57,941 bases of DNA from an uncultured Pseudomonadota bacterium (GTDB taxonomy: Bacteria > Pseudomonadota > Gammaproteobacteria > Steroidobacterales > Steroidobacteraceae), in the NCBI GenBank assembly GCA_902826225.1, contig CADEED010000010.1:1-57941 (forward strand), written 5' to 3'. Positions 42,244-50,214 of the stretch are shown piece after piece (position 1 is the first letter of the stretch; each line of letters opens with the position of its first letter). Made by a program: the position numbers and the translations under genes. Under the pieces are notes generated by a model that had not been told where the DNA came from, did no database searches, and worked only from the letters and a program-made list of their open reading frames with translations.

Positions 42244-43029
42244 CTATTTCGCCTTTCGCGCTTTCAGTCGCGCGACCTTCCTCAGGATCCGTTTCGCGCG
42301 CTTCACCACGGCCTTCTTCTTCACGATTTCGATGCGCGTCTTCACTTCGGGCGCCGGTAGTTTGCCCGCCTTGTGCAGGTCGACGGCGCGCCACAGATAC
42401 CATGCCGCGACGGAGCGGTAGGGCGCCCAGCGCGCGCCGTATTCTCCGAGCGCGCGCGGCGTCGGCATGCCGCGCAGTCCGTACGCGAGGCGGAAGCCGT
42501 TGCGCACGCCGAAGTCGTCGATGGGCAGGACATCGGGCCGCCCGAGGCGGAACATCAGCAGCATCTCGACGGTCCAGCGACCGATGCCGCGTACCTGAGT
42601 GAGCCGCTCGACGATGTCGTCGTCGTCGAGCGTGTGGAGGATCTCGTACGGCGGGACCGTTCCCGCCAGCGTCTTGCGCGCGAGATCCTTGATGCTCGCG
42701 ATCTTCGCGAACGACAGGCCGACGGCGCGCATCTTCTCGTCCGGAGTCGCGAGCACGAGTTCGGCCTCGAGCAGCGCGGCCTCGGCGGCCTGGCCCTCCT
42801 GCGAATACAGCGCCACGAAACGTCCGAAGATGCTCTGGGCCGCGGTGCCGTTGAGCTGCTGGTGCGCGATGGCGCGAGCGAGCGCGTGGAAGGGCGTGTG
42901 CGTCGGCTCGGGTTGCACCGTGTATTTTCCCGCGGCGCGGATGAGATTCGCGAGCACCGGGTCGATCTTCCCGAGCCGGCGGCGGAAGGCGGCGATCTCG
43001 GCGGCAGTGGGTGGAGCGGAAGCGTTCAT
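42244..43029 (-). CDS. DNA-3-methyladenine glycosylase II-type (AlkA-like) protein
   Basis: A 261-residue HhH-GPD glycosylase. FHALARAIAHQQLNGTAAQSI is the conserved helical block. The helix-hairpin-helix is LTQVRGIGRWTVEMLLMF, and the catalytic Asp follows in LPIDDFGV. It excises alkylated purines in base-excision repair. The C-terminal 40 residues form a Lys/Arg-rich tail (VKKKAVVKRAKRILRKVARL), absent in E. coli AlkA, which probably increases non-specific DNA binding. It lies 10 bases after mutM, another DNA glycosylase, likely in one transcript. Confidence 0.92.
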   Translation of the reverse strand: MNASAPPTAAEIAAFRRRLGKIDPVLANLIRAAGKYTVQPEPTHTPFHALARAIAHQQLNGTAAQSIFGRFVALYSQEGQAAEAALLEAELVLATPDEKMRAVGLSFAKIASIKDLARKTLAGTVPPYEILHTLDDDDIVERLTQVRGIGRWTVEMLLMFRLGRPDVLPIDDFGVRNGFRLAYGLRGMPTPRALGEYGARWAPYRSVAAWYLWRAVDLHKAGKLPAPEVKTRIEIVKKKAVVKRAKRILRKVARLKARKAK

Positions 43030-43039
43030 CGGACCTCGG

Positions 43040-43855
43040 CTATTTCTGGCAGTGCGGGCACCAGTAGGTAGACCGCTGTCCCTGGTTGAATTGCTTGACC
43101 GCGTTGCCGCACACCCGGCACGGTTCGCCCGCGCGCTCGTAGACGTAGAGCTTCTGCCGGAAGTACCCGGGGTTGCCGTCCGCGCCCACGTAGTCGCGCA
43201 GCGTCGTGCCGCCGACCCTCACGGCCATTGCGAGCGTGGCCTTGATGGCGCGCGCGAGCTTGCCGCACTCCGCCCGCGAGAGGGAACGCGCCCGCCGGCG
43301 CGGGCGGATGCGCGCGCGGAACAGCGCTTCCGACGCGTAGATGTTCCCGACACCGACGACCAGTCGCGAATTCATGATCAGCAGCTTGATGGCGACCGAC
43401 CGGCGGCGCGTCACCCGATGGAGATAGTCGCCGTCGAAATCGGGCTCGAGGGGTTCGGGCGCCAGACTCTTCAGCAGCGGGTGCAGCGCGGGATCGCCGG
43501 CCGTGTACAACAGGCTGCCGAATCGCCGCGGGTCGTTGAACCTCAGCGTCTGGCCGGAATCGAGCTCGATGTCGACGTGGTCGTGCGCGATGCGCGGCGT
43601 CGCCACGGGCAGGACGCGCAGGCTGCCCGACATGCCGAGATGCAGGATCAGCGTTCCCGCGTCCGTTTCGATCAACAGGTATTTCGCGCGGCGGCCTGCG
43701 CGCCGGACGGACGCGCCCGCGATCGCGCGCGCGATTCTCGGGTCGACCGGCCAGCGCAACCGTTCGTCGTGCACGAGCAGCCGGCTGATACGCCGGCCGA
43801 CCACATGCGACTCGATTCCACGCCGAGTCGTTTCTACTTCGGGTAATTCAGGCAC
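43040..43855 (-). CDS. mutM: Formamidopyrimidine-DNA glycosylase
   Basis: A 271-residue Fpg enzyme beginning MPELPEVETTRRGIE; Pro2 is the Schiff-base nucleophile and Glu3 the catalytic acid. AKYLLIETDAGTLILHLGMSGSLR carries the conserved Lys and the H2TH region follows with NIYASEALFRARI. The C-terminal zinc finger CRVCGN...WCPHC is complete. It removes 8-oxoguanine and formamidopyrimidines. Upstream is a 330-base gap to rpmG, longer than usual and filled by a long palindromic element. Confidence 0.97.
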   Translation of the reverse strand: MPELPEVETTRRGIESHVVGRRISRLLVHDERLRWPVDPRIARAIAGASVRRAGRRAKYLLIETDAGTLILHLGMSGSLRVLPVATPRIAHDHVDIELDSGQTLRFNDPRRFGSLLYTAGDPALHPLLKSLAPEPLEPDFDGDYLHRVTRRRSVAIKLLIMNSRLVVGVGNIYASEALFRARIRPRRRARSLSRAECGKLARAIKATLAMAVRVGGTTLRDYVGADGNPGYFRQKLYVYERAGEPCRVCGNAVKQFNQGQRSTYWCPHCQK

Positions 43856-43934
43856 TGGGGAACACGGGGTCGACCCGTCGTGGCAAACGCACCCTCTATC
43901 GCGCGGGCTGCAACGTTTTACGAGGCTCGCGCGT

Positions 43935-44111
43935 CAATAGAAGCACGAACGATTGTGGGTGGCGGCGGGACCCTCCTGCAAGAGACCTGTGGGTTTGCTC
44001 GAAAGAGCGAATACACGAGTTCCCGCCGCTGCCCCTTGTGGCGACTTCTGTCAAAGCACGGAAGAGGGCTTTGCCAGCGGCCGCAGCCCACGATCGTTGA
44101 CTGCTTGATTG
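43935..44111. repeat. 177-bp imperfect palindromic element
   Basis: Left arm 43935-43968 and right arm 44078-44111 are inverted copies, roughly three quarters identical. They share the blocks CAAT, AAGCA, AACGAT, GTGGG and GCGGC in the same order. The 109-base centre contains a GCTC-GAAA-GAGC tetraloop hairpin. This may be a miniature inverted-repeat element, a dispersed repeat, or a structured RNA in the mutM-rpmG gap. No target-site duplication was found. Short frames on both strands here look like shadows. Confidence 0.45.
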
Positions 44112-44124
44112 GTGGAGTGAGCAA

Positions 44125-44156
44125 AGAAAAAGGCCCCGTTCGCGAGAACGGGGCCT
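44125..44156 (-). terminator. Intrinsic terminator of rpmB-rpmG
   Basis: AGGCCCCGTTC pairs with GAACGGGGCCT across GCGA, an 11-bp stem, followed on the minus strand by TTTTTC. It lies 29 bases after the rpmG stop. Confidence 0.92.
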
Positions 44157-44184
44157 CTTTCGCATTCGTGCGCTGAACGGCGCC

Positions 44185-44340
44185 CTACTTGATCTTCGTT
44201 TCCTTGTACTCGACGTGCTTGCGCACGACCGGGTCGTACTTTTTCAACGCCATTTTGTCGGGGTGCAGGCGCTTGTTCTTGGTGGCCACGTAGAAATGGC
44301 CGGTGCCGGCGGACGACAGCAGTTTCACTTTTTCGCGCAT
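44185..44340 (-). CDS. rpmG: 50S ribosomal protein L33
   Basis: A 51-residue protein reading [20 protein letters not shown], then [20 protein letters not shown] and [11 protein letters not shown]. This is the standard L33 sequence of the Cys-free type, lacking the CxxC zinc pairs. Three bases separate it from rpmB. It belongs to the large ribosomal subunit near the E site. Confidence 0.97.
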   Translation of the reverse strand: MREKVKLLSSAGTGHFYVATKNKRLHPDKMALKKYDPVVRKHVEYKETKIK

Positions 44341-44343
44341 GGC

Positions 44344-44580
44344 TTAGACCTTCTTGCCTTTCGCACGCAGATCGGCGACGACCGAGTCGATGCCGTTCTT
44401 CTCGATGGTGCGCAGACCGCGCGTGGACACACGCAGGCTGACCCAGCGACGCTCCGTCTCCAGCCAGAAGCGCTGGGTGTGGAGATTCGGCAGGAAGCGG
44501 CGACGCTTCTTGTTATTGGCGTGGGACACGCGATTGCCGACGGCAACGCTTTTGCCCGTGACTTCACAGACGCGGCTCAT
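44344..44580 (-). CDS. rpmB: 50S ribosomal protein L28
   Basis: A 78-residue protein starting [20 protein letters not shown] with [19 protein letters not shown] and the final LRAKGKKV, all typical L28. First gene of the rpmB-rpmG unit. In related bacteria radC lies directly upstream on the same strand. Here 1.6 kb of sequence, including a small island, intervenes. Confidence 0.97.
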   Translation of the reverse strand: MSRVCEVTGKSVAVGNRVSHANNKKRRRFLPNLHTQRFWLETERRWVSLRVSTRGLRTIEKNGIDSVVADLRAKGKKV

Positions 44581-44854
44581 AAAATTCTCGACGAATCAGT
44601 TAGTTATCGTTCGAGCGCCCGGGTTTCCGGCCGTCGAAAGGGCCGTCTTTATACCAGCCGGTCCGATGGCGAGCAACTTCATGAGCCAACTATGTCGATT
44701 TCGACTTGCGGCGCCCGGGGCGGGCACGCGAGGGCGCGCGCCTCGCCGACGGGAAAAACCATGAAAAAGACCCCGGTCCTGGTCGTCGAAATCCTGCTGG
44801 CGCGGCTCCCGGGCCGTCACTAGAGGTTGGACTCGCGGCGAAATCCCTGAGCTC
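44581..44854. other. rpmB upstream region, no gene seen
   Basis: Holds the rpmB promoter (44648-44676). A few short frames exist on both strands but none has a ribosome site with protein-like composition. It ends at the displaced radC 3' end. Confidence 0.5.
44648..44676 (-). promoter_or_regulatory. Sigma-70 promoter of rpmB-rpmG
   Basis: On the minus strand TTGCTC (-35), exactly 17 bases, TATAAA (-10), giving a start near 44641 and a leader of about 60 bases before the rpmB ATG at 44580. Confidence 0.7.
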
Positions 44855-44890
44855 TCACAGGAGTCCACGCTCCGCGAACGACAGGCAGTT
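44855..44890 (-). pseudogene. radC: Displaced 3' end of radC
   Basis: On the minus strand the bases encode NCLSFAERGLL and a TGA stop, matching the C-terminus of intact radC 1.35 kb away (HCLSFAERGLI and TAA). The first part lies within the 22-base direct repeat. Past the repeat the codons differ mainly at third positions (CGT/CGG, GGA/GGG, CTC/CTA) yet keep the residues. This is what a second radC allele, not a chance match, would show. It stands where radC should end, upstream of rpmB. Confidence 0.75.
44868..44889. repeat. Left 22-bp direct repeat (attachment-site-like)
   Basis: Identical to 46224-46245 over 22 bases; it begins CGCTCCGCGAACGACAGG and ends CAGT. It lies in radC 3' coding sequence in both places and brackets the merR-snoaL island. 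Outside it only scattered bases match. Confidence 0.85.
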
Positions 44891-44919
44891 GACTCTCCCC
44901 CGAGGGCAGAGCTGACACT
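44889..44919 (+). promoter_or_regulatory. MerR-type promoter/operator with 19-bp spacer
   Basis: TTGACT (44889-44894) and GACACT (44914-44919) are separated by 19 bases, the overlong spacer typical of MerR-activated promoters. The spacer region holds the dyad CTCT-C-CCC-CGA-GGG-C-AGAG. It lies 25 bases before the merR-like gene, so autoregulation of the regulator/SnoaL unit is likely. Confidence 0.7.
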
Positions 44920-44943
44920 CTTGAGCGGGAGACGAGAAATGCC

Positions 44944-45810
44944 ATGCTGATACTGATCGGACAGTTTTCGAAGATGGTCAGGTTGTCGATCAAGGCTCTG
45001 CGGCTGTACTCAGAGAGGGGTCTGCTCCCTCCGGCGTACATCGACCCTGAAAATGGGTACCGCTACTACAGCCCTTCACAGGCCAAGCGCGCAGAAATCA
45101 TTCGCGTCCTTCGTTCAGTGGATATGGCGCTGGATGAGATTCGGGAAGTCCTCGACGCTGCGAGACCCGATATGGCCAAGGACCAACTTCTCAAACATCG
45201 TCGGCGCATGGAGGAACGCCTCAGGACCCAGCAACGCATGCTTCTCTACTTGGAAGCACTCATTGATAGTCAGGAGAGAATCGTGCCGTACGAAATCACC
45301 GTCATATCCACAACCTCGCAGCTGGTTGCCGGAGTAAGACTGCACACTGAAATCGCTACCATCAAGGCGGACGTTGCTGTGGGGTTCAGAAAAGTCATGC
45401 TGGGGATGGGTGAGTTCCGATGTACGCCTTCGGGTCCGCCTATGCTTGTCTATCATGATGTGATTGACGACGAGAATGGCGGTGACATCGAGGTATGTAT
45501 CCCGATCCACAGCGCGTTCGCCGGAAGGAGTGGCTTTGAGTGTCACGAACTGGGCGGAGGAAACACCGCAACGACGGTACATCATGGCCCGTATGAAGAG
45601 TTGTCATCGGCATACCACAGCTTGTGCGCATGGATTCTCGAGAATGACTACGAGGTGGCCGGCCCGCCGCGAGAGATTTACCTGAACGATCCGAGAGCGG
45701 TGAATGCAGACAAGCTGCAAACCAGGCTGGAGTTTCCGATTGAGAAGCGCGCAGAAGGCCAGAGCGTGGCGCGCGGATCCGCCGCGTCTGCGGCAGAGTT
45801 CGATTTATGA
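44944..45810 (+). CDS. MerR family regulator with GyrI-like ligand domain
   Basis: A 288-residue regulator. The N-terminal winged HTH (IGQFSKMVRLSIKALRLYSERGLLPPAYIDPENGYRYYSPSQ) is that of the BmrR branch. A dimerisation helix follows to about residue 115. The C-terminal 160 residues form a GyrI-like/BmrR effector domain (YEITVISTTSQLVAGVR at its start, TTVHHGPYEELSSAYHSL and VAGPPREIYLND near the end). Such proteins bind hydrophobic or cationic drugs and activate efflux or modification genes. Codon use is clearly less GC-rich than neighbours, suggesting transfer. Its stop overlaps the next gene (ATGA). Confidence 0.92.
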   Translation: MLILIGQFSKMVRLSIKALRLYSERGLLPPAYIDPENGYRYYSPSQAKRAEIIRVLRSVDMALDEIREVLDAARPDMAKDQLLKHRRRMEERLRTQQRMLLYLEALIDSQERIVPYEITVISTTSQLVAGVRLHTEIATIKADVAVGFRKVMLGMGEFRCTPSGPPMLVYHDVIDDENGGDIEVCIPIHSAFAGRSGFECHELGGGNTATTVHHGPYEELSSAYHSLCAWILENDYEVAGPPREIYLNDPRAVNADKLQTRLEFPIEKRAEGQSVARGSAASAAEFDL

Positions 45811-46214
45811 GTCGTTCACTAGCAGCGAGAATTCACCGGGCCAATACGGTGCTACTCGCTCATTCAAATCTCGAGGCAGTGAGTGAGTTCTTCACTTCCG
45901 ACTATGTCGCACACTTCACTGGTCAGGATTCGCCCGCAGGTCATCGCGCGGTTCAGAATGTACTTCGCGCCGTCCATAGTGCGTTCTCGCATGTCAAAGT
46001 CGATGTTCTGATTCTGTTGGAGGGAGAAGATCGCATTGCGTGGCAAAGAACGATGACCGGAACGCAAACCGGAGCGTTCAAGGGGTTTCCGGCGACTGGC
46101 CAGCAAATCACGTGGCGCGACATGGTGGTCAGTCAGTTCATGAATGACCTCATCAAGGAAGAATGGGTAAGCACTGATCTGGCGGAACGATTGTTGCTTT
46201 CGCGGAAAAGTTAG
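45807..46214 (+). CDS. SnoaL-like (ester cyclase family) protein
   Basis: A 135-residue protein of the NTF2-like/SnoaL fold: FFTSDYVAHFTGQDSPAGHRAVQNVLRAVHSAF, then EDRIAWQRTMTGTQTGAFKGFPATGQQITW, the characteristic SnoaL-type core. It may bind or transform a small polyketide-like or aromatic compound. No catalytic assignment is possible. It is coupled by ATGA to the MerR-type regulator, so it is probably the regulator's output. Lower GC than the chromosome. Its TAG overlaps the radC TAA (4 bases, convergent). Confidence 0.82.
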   Translation: MSRSLAARIHRANTVLLAHSNLEAVSEFFTSDYVAHFTGQDSPAGHRAVQNVLRAVHSAFSHVKVDVLILLEGEDRIAWQRTMTGTQTGAFKGFPATGQQITWRDMVVSQFMNDLIKEEWVSTDLAERLLLSRKS

Positions 46215-46894
46215 ATTAGCCCCCGCTCCGCGAACGACAGGCAGTGGTTGTCGCCCACGATGAGGTGATCGAGCACGCGGATGTCGACGAGCGCGAGCGC
46301 ATCACGCAGGCGGCGCGTGATGAGTTCGTCGGCCTGGCTGGCCTCGGCGACCCCGGACGGATGGTTGTGCGCGAAGATGAGCGCCGCGGAGTTGTACTGC
46401 AGCGCCTGCCGGACGATCTCGCGCGGATGGACGCTGGCGCCGTCGATGGTGCCGCGGAATATTTCCTCGAATTGGATGAGGCGGTGGCGATTGTCGAGGT
46501 GCAGACAGCAGAAGACTTCGTAGGGGCGATCGCGCAACTGCGCGGTGAGGAACTGCCGCGTGGCGGCGGGAGCACTCATCGCCGGTCCCGCGCGCAGCGC
46601 CTCTCGATAATGGCGACGCGCGAGCTCGAGCGCCGCCATGAGCGTGGCGTAGCGTGCCGGACCCAGGCCGCGCCGCTCGAGCAGCGCCGCACGATGTGCC
46701 GACAGCATCCGCCGCAGGCTGCCGAAGTGCTGCAGCAGCTGGCGGGAGACCTCGAGTGCGTTCGCGCCCGCCGCGCCCGTGCCCAGGATCACGGCGAGCA
46801 GTTCCGCGTCGGACAAGGCCTGGGCCCCCAGTTCGACGAGCCGCTCCCGCGGTCTTTCGCCGCGTGGCCAATCGCGGATAAGTGGCTGATCCAT
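46211..46894 (-). CDS. radC: DNA repair protein RadC (JAB/MPN metalloprotease-like)
   Basis: A 227-residue protein: N-terminal UPF0758 domain (MDQPLIRDWPRGERPRERLVELGAQALSDAELLAVIL) with an HhH-like segment, then the JAB domain with metal motif IFAHNHPSGVAEASQAD (HxHxxSGxxxxSxxD) and preceding Glu. The ATG at 46894 is chosen at the family start; the upstream frame overlaps coaBC. Despite the name, its role in repair is not settled. The last codons (CLSFAERGLI) lie in a 22-base repeat also found 1.35 kb away, so its 3' end appears to have been exchanged during integration of the adjacent island. Confidence 0.94.
   Translation of the reverse strand: MDQPLIRDWPRGERPRERLVELGAQALSDAELLAVILGTGAAGANALEVSRQLLQHFGSLRRMLSAHRAALLERRGLGPARYATLMAALELARRHYREALRAGPAMSAPAATRQFLTAQLRDRPYEVFCCLHLDNRHRLIQFEEIFRGTIDGASVHPREIVRQALQYNSAALIFAHNHPSGVAEASQADELITRRLRDALALVDIRVLDHLIVGDNHCLSFAERGLI
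46224..46245. repeat. Right 22-bp direct repeat, within radC
   Basis: Second copy of the repeat at 44868-44889, lying inside the intact radC coding sequence about four codons before its stop. The two copies are in direct orientation 1356 bases apart. Confidence 0.85.
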
Positions 46895-47039
46895 CTGGTA
46901 ATCATGGCGTCGGCCGGGGTCGCCTGCCCAGCCGCCAAACGCGCGCGAATGGGCAATAACGAGGGCTATAACCTCAGGAACTAGAGCCCGAACCAAAGTG
47001 AACTGGCGGGCCGCGTTCGCACGCGGATAATTCGCGCCC

Positions 47040-48269
47040 ATGCAGGGCAAAAAGGTTCTTCTCGGTGTGACCGGCGGGATTGCGGCCTACAAGAGCCCCG
47101 ATCTCGTCCGCCGACTGCGCGAGCAGGGCGCTGAAGTGCAGGTCGTGCTCACGGCCGGCGCACGCGAGTTCGTCACTCCCATCACGTTCCAGGCCGTCTC
47201 CGGCCGCGAAGTGCGCAGCGACCTCTGGGATCCGGAAGCCGAGAAAGCGATGTCGCACATCGAGCTCGCGCGCTGGGCCGACCTGATCATCATCGCGCCG
47301 GCCACCGCGGACTTCGTCGCGCGCCTCGCCACTGGCCAGGCGGACGACCTGTTGACGACGCTTTGTCTCGCCACGGACCGGCCGATCGCGCTCGCTCCCG
47401 CGATGAACCGCCTGATGTGGGCGAATGCGGCCACACAGGCCAACGTCGCGACGCTCGAGTCGCGCGGCGTGCACATCTGGGGTCCGGGCGAAGGGGACCA
47501 GGCCTGCGGCGAGACGGGTGCCGGCCGCATGCTCGAACCCACGCAACTCGCGGCGCTGGCCGTCAACGCCATCGCGCCCTCAGGTCCGTTGGCCGGCAAG
47601 CGCGTGTTGCTCACCGCGGGTCCGACGCGCGAGCGGATCGACCCGGTTCGATTCATCAGCAACCGCAGTTCCGGAAAGATGGGCTTCGCGGTGGCCGCGG
47701 CGGCACGCGATCTCGGCGCGGACGTGACGATCGTCAGCGGCCCGGTGAATCTCGCGACACCACCCGGCGTGAAACGCGTCGACGTGGAGAGCGCGGCCGA
47801 CATGCTCGAGGTCGTGATGCGCCATCTCGACGGCGTGGACATCTTCGTGGCGACGGCGGCCGTCGCCGATTACCGGCCTGCCTGTCCCGTGGAGTGCAAG
47901 ATCAAGAAGACCTCCGAGTCGATGGACCTGCAGATGGAACGTACCGTCGACATCCTCGCGACGGTCGCCGCGCGCGTGGGCGCGGCGCGGCCGTTCGTGG
48001 TGGGGTTCGCCGCCGAGACGGATTCGGTCGAGCAGTATGCCAAGCAGAAGCTGCTCAAGAAGAACCTCGACATGATCGCCGCCAACGAAGTCGGCCACGA
48101 CAAGGTGTTCGAGAAGGACGACAACGCGCTGCTGGTCTTCTGGCGCGATGGCCGGCGCGACCTGCCGAAGGCACCGAAGGTGCAGCTCGCGCGCGACCTC
48201 GTCGCGTTGATCGCAGAGCGTTACGCGGAGCGCAAATCCGGCGCGAGGCTTGCTAGCATCTCGGCATGA
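47040..48269 (+). CDS. coaBC: CoaBC: phosphopantothenoylcysteine decarboxylase/synthetase
   Basis: A 409-residue bifunctional enzyme. CoaC half (about 1-190): [25 protein letters not shown] (FMN site), catalytic His in [22 protein letters not shown], and PAMNRLMW with the active-site Cys in [10 protein letters not shown]. CoaB half (about 190-409): [24 protein letters not shown] and VAAVADYRP. It converts 4'-phosphopantothenate to 4'-phosphopantetheine, the CoaD substrate. It overlaps dut by ATGA. A GATAAT at 47026-47031 implies a very short or absent leader. Confidence 0.97.
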   Translation: MQGKKVLLGVTGGIAAYKSPDLVRRLREQGAEVQVVLTAGAREFVTPITFQAVSGREVRSDLWDPEAEKAMSHIELARWADLIIIAPATADFVARLATGQADDLLTTLCLATDRPIALAPAMNRLMWANAATQANVATLESRGVHIWGPGEGDQACGETGAGRMLEPTQLAALAVNAIAPSGPLAGKRVLLTAGPTRERIDPVRFISNRSSGKMGFAVAAAARDLGADVTIVSGPVNLATPPGVKRVDVESAADMLEVVMRHLDGVDIFVATAAVADYRPACPVECKIKKTSESMDLQMERTVDILATVAARVGAARPFVVGFAAETDSVEQYAKQKLLKKNLDMIAANEVGHDKVFEKDDNALLVFWRDGRRDLPKAPKVQLARDLVALIAERYAERKSGARLASISA

Positions 48270-48763
48270 ATGCCGTCGTTGCTGCCCATGCCGCGAACCC
48301 GAGCGCCATGCGTGCCCTGAAGGTCCGCATCCTCGATCCGCGGATCGGCCGGGAATTTCCGCTGCCGGCGTACGCCACCGCGGGTTCCGCGGGTCTCGAT
48401 CTGCGCGCCTGCCTCGACACGCCGCTGGTGCTGGGGCCCGGCAAGGCGGAGCTCGTCCCGACGGGGCTCGCCATTCACGTCGACGATCCGGGTCTCGCGG
48501 CCGTGATCCTGCCGCGCTCCGGGCTCGGCCACAAACACGGCATCGTCCTCGGCAATCTCGTCGGACTCATCGATTCGGACTACCAGGGACAGCTCATGGT
48601 GTCCTGCTGGAATCGCGGCGCAGTGGAGTTCACCGTGCAGCCGGGTGAGCGCATCGCCCAGATGGTGATCGTGCCGGTGGTGCAGGTGAAGCTTGAGGTC
48701 GTGGAGGATTTCGCCGCGAGTTCGCGGGGTGCCGGCGGCTTCGGGCACACGGGACGCAACTAG
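48266..48763 (+). CDS. dut: dUTP diphosphatase
   Basis: A 165-residue trimeric dUTPase with all five motifs: [34 protein letters not shown] and [10 protein letters not shown]. It removes dUTP and supplies dUMP. The ATG overlapping the coaBC stop is used; an in-frame ATG at 48308 would remove 14 extra N-terminal residues and match the shorter E. coli form, so it is a real alternative. Confidence 0.96.
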   Translation: MNAVVAAHAANPSAMRALKVRILDPRIGREFPLPAYATAGSAGLDLRACLDTPLVLGPGKAELVPTGLAIHVDDPGLAAVILPRSGLGHKHGIVLGNLVGLIDSDYQGQLMVSCWNRGAVEFTVQPGERIAQMVIVPVVQVKLEVVEDFAASSRGAGGFGHTGRN

Positions 48764-48773
48764 CTTTTCGGGT

Positions 48774-49442
48774 CTACTTCTTTCCCTTCGACGTTTCGGC
48801 CAGCCGGGCGGCGGCGGCGGCGCGCAGTTCCTTGAACCGCCTGATGTCGGCGTCGAACAGGCCCTTCACTTCCGCGAGTTCGCCACGGCGCGTCGTCAGC
48901 GCCGCGTTCTGCGTGCGCAGCTCGCTCAGCGCGCGAACCATTTCTTCGGCCAGGTCGTCCGGCATGCGGCGCGCGCTCGGACTCGTGTTGTAGGGCGCGA
49001 ACAGCAGCGAGCGCTGCTTCAAGCCGTCGACGCGCGTCGTCAGGCTTGCGATGTAGGCTTCCGACGCGACGATCTGTCCGTTGATCTGGTCGAGCCGCAC
49101 GTCGCGCACCTGTTCGATCTCCTTGACCGACGGGTAGGTGGAGATCAGGAACATGTCGTGCTGCTTGCGCTGCGATTCTTCCTTCTGTTTCGCGGCGTAG
49201 GCGGCAGCGTCGGCCGCCGACATCTCGGCCTGGCGTTTCTGGACCTCGAGACCCTGCGAGTTCAGCACGCGCTGCTCGCGCTGCGAGTACTCCGCGGGAA
49301 CGCTGTCGCCGTAGTGGATGACGCCCTTTTCGTCCACCCACTTGTAGGTGGTCTTCGAGTCGGAGCTCGATTTCTGGCCGTACGTGGCGCCGGCTGCGAC
49401 GAGGCCGGACAGCAACGCCAGGACAAGGGTGGCTTTGCGCAT
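48774..49442 (-). CDS. DUF4124 domain periplasmic protein
   Basis: A 222-residue exported protein: signal peptide MRKATLVLALLSGLVAAGATYG, then the DUF4124 motif TTYKWVDEKGVIHYGDSVPAEY. A long coiled-coil (about 60-222) rich in Gln, Glu, Arg and Ala follows. The ATG at 49442 is chosen at the signal peptide. It is 20 bases downstream of pyrE on the same strand. DUF4124 proteins are common gammaproteobacterial envelope proteins of unknown role. Confidence 0.85.
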   Translation of the reverse strand: MRKATLVLALLSGLVAAGATYGQKSSSDSKTTYKWVDEKGVIHYGDSVPAEYSQREQRVLNSQGLEVQKRQAEMSAADAAAYAAKQKEESQRKQHDMFLISTYPSVKEIEQVRDVRLDQINGQIVASEAYIASLTTRVDGLKQRSLLFAPYNTSPSARRMPDDLAEEMVRALSELRTQNAALTTRRGELAEVKGLFDADIRRFKELRAAAAARLAETSKGKK

Positions 49443-49462
49443 GCGCGGTATTCTGCCCCAGC

Positions 49463-50152
49463 TCATCCGCCGGGCGAAATGGCAGAAACACCCCACGTCT
49501 CCCGGTACGCACGCAATGCGGCGAACTGTTCGCGAGAAATGCGAACTGCGTCACCCGGGCTCTCGCCCGACGACCGCGAGAAGGTCTCGATTAGGTCGGA
49601 GAGGGTGACGATGCTGACGCAGCGCAAACCGAATTGCGCCGACACTTCCTGGACCGCCGACTGCGTGCCCTGGCCGCGTTCCTGGCGATCGAGCGCAAGA
49701 GCGACGCCCGCGGGTTCGGCGCCGGCGGCGCGGATGATGTCGATCGATTCGCGGATGGCCGTTCCCGCCGTGATCACGTCGTCGACGATCATCACGCGCC
49801 CGGCGAGTTTCGCGCCGACGATGTTGCCGCCCTCACCGTGCTCCTTCGCTTCCTTGCGGTTGAACGCCCACGGCACACTGCGATGGTGATGATCGGCGAG
49901 CGCGATCGCGGCCGAGGTCGCGAGCGGTATGCCCTTGTAGGCAGGCCCGAACAGCATGTCGAACTCGAGACCCGAGCGCGCGAGGGCGTTGGCGTAGCAC
50001 TGTCCGAGCACCGCGATCGCCTCGCCGTCGTTGAAGAGGCCCGCGTTGAAGAAGTAGGGACTCTCGCGTCCGGATTTCAGCTTGAACGAACCGAAGCGCA
50101 GCGCACTGCGCGACAGGGCGAGATCGATGAAGGTGCGTTGATATTCCTGCAC
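49463..50152 (-). CDS. pyrE: Orotate phosphoribosyltransferase
   Basis: A 229-residue PRTase: [21 protein letters not shown] (orotate site), [10 protein letters not shown] (pyrophosphate loop), KEHGEGG flexible loop and [17 protein letters not shown] (PRPP motif). It forms OMP from orotate in pyrimidine synthesis. Nearby dut and coaBC complete the classical coaBC-dut-pyrE neighbourhood, though argB/slmA are missing here. Confidence 0.97.
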   Translation of the reverse strand: MQEYQRTFIDLALSRSALRFGSFKLKSGRESPYFFNAGLFNDGEAIAVLGQCYANALARSGLEFDMLFGPAYKGIPLATSAAIALADHHHRSVPWAFNRKEAKEHGEGGNIVGAKLAGRVMIVDDVITAGTAIRESIDIIRAAGAEPAGVALALDRQERGQGTQSAVQEVSAQFGLRCVSIVTLSDLIETFSRSSGESPGDAVRISREQFAALRAYRETWGVSAISPGG

Positions 50153-50214
50153 GGTCGGCGTCTTCCGTATGATGCGGCGGTGCGCATGATAACGGACGCC
50201 CCCTGAGCACCGAT

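Noticed and set aside
43896..44165. Reading frames of about 70-100 codons on both strands between mutM and rpmG
   Set aside because: Overlapping frames on both strands, no ribosome sites, Arg/Ser-rich products; explained better by the palindromic element.
44680..44823. Possible short gene on the plus strand upstream of the island
   Set aside because: About 43 codons with no ribosome site and Arg/Gly-rich composition; overlaps the rpmB promoter region.
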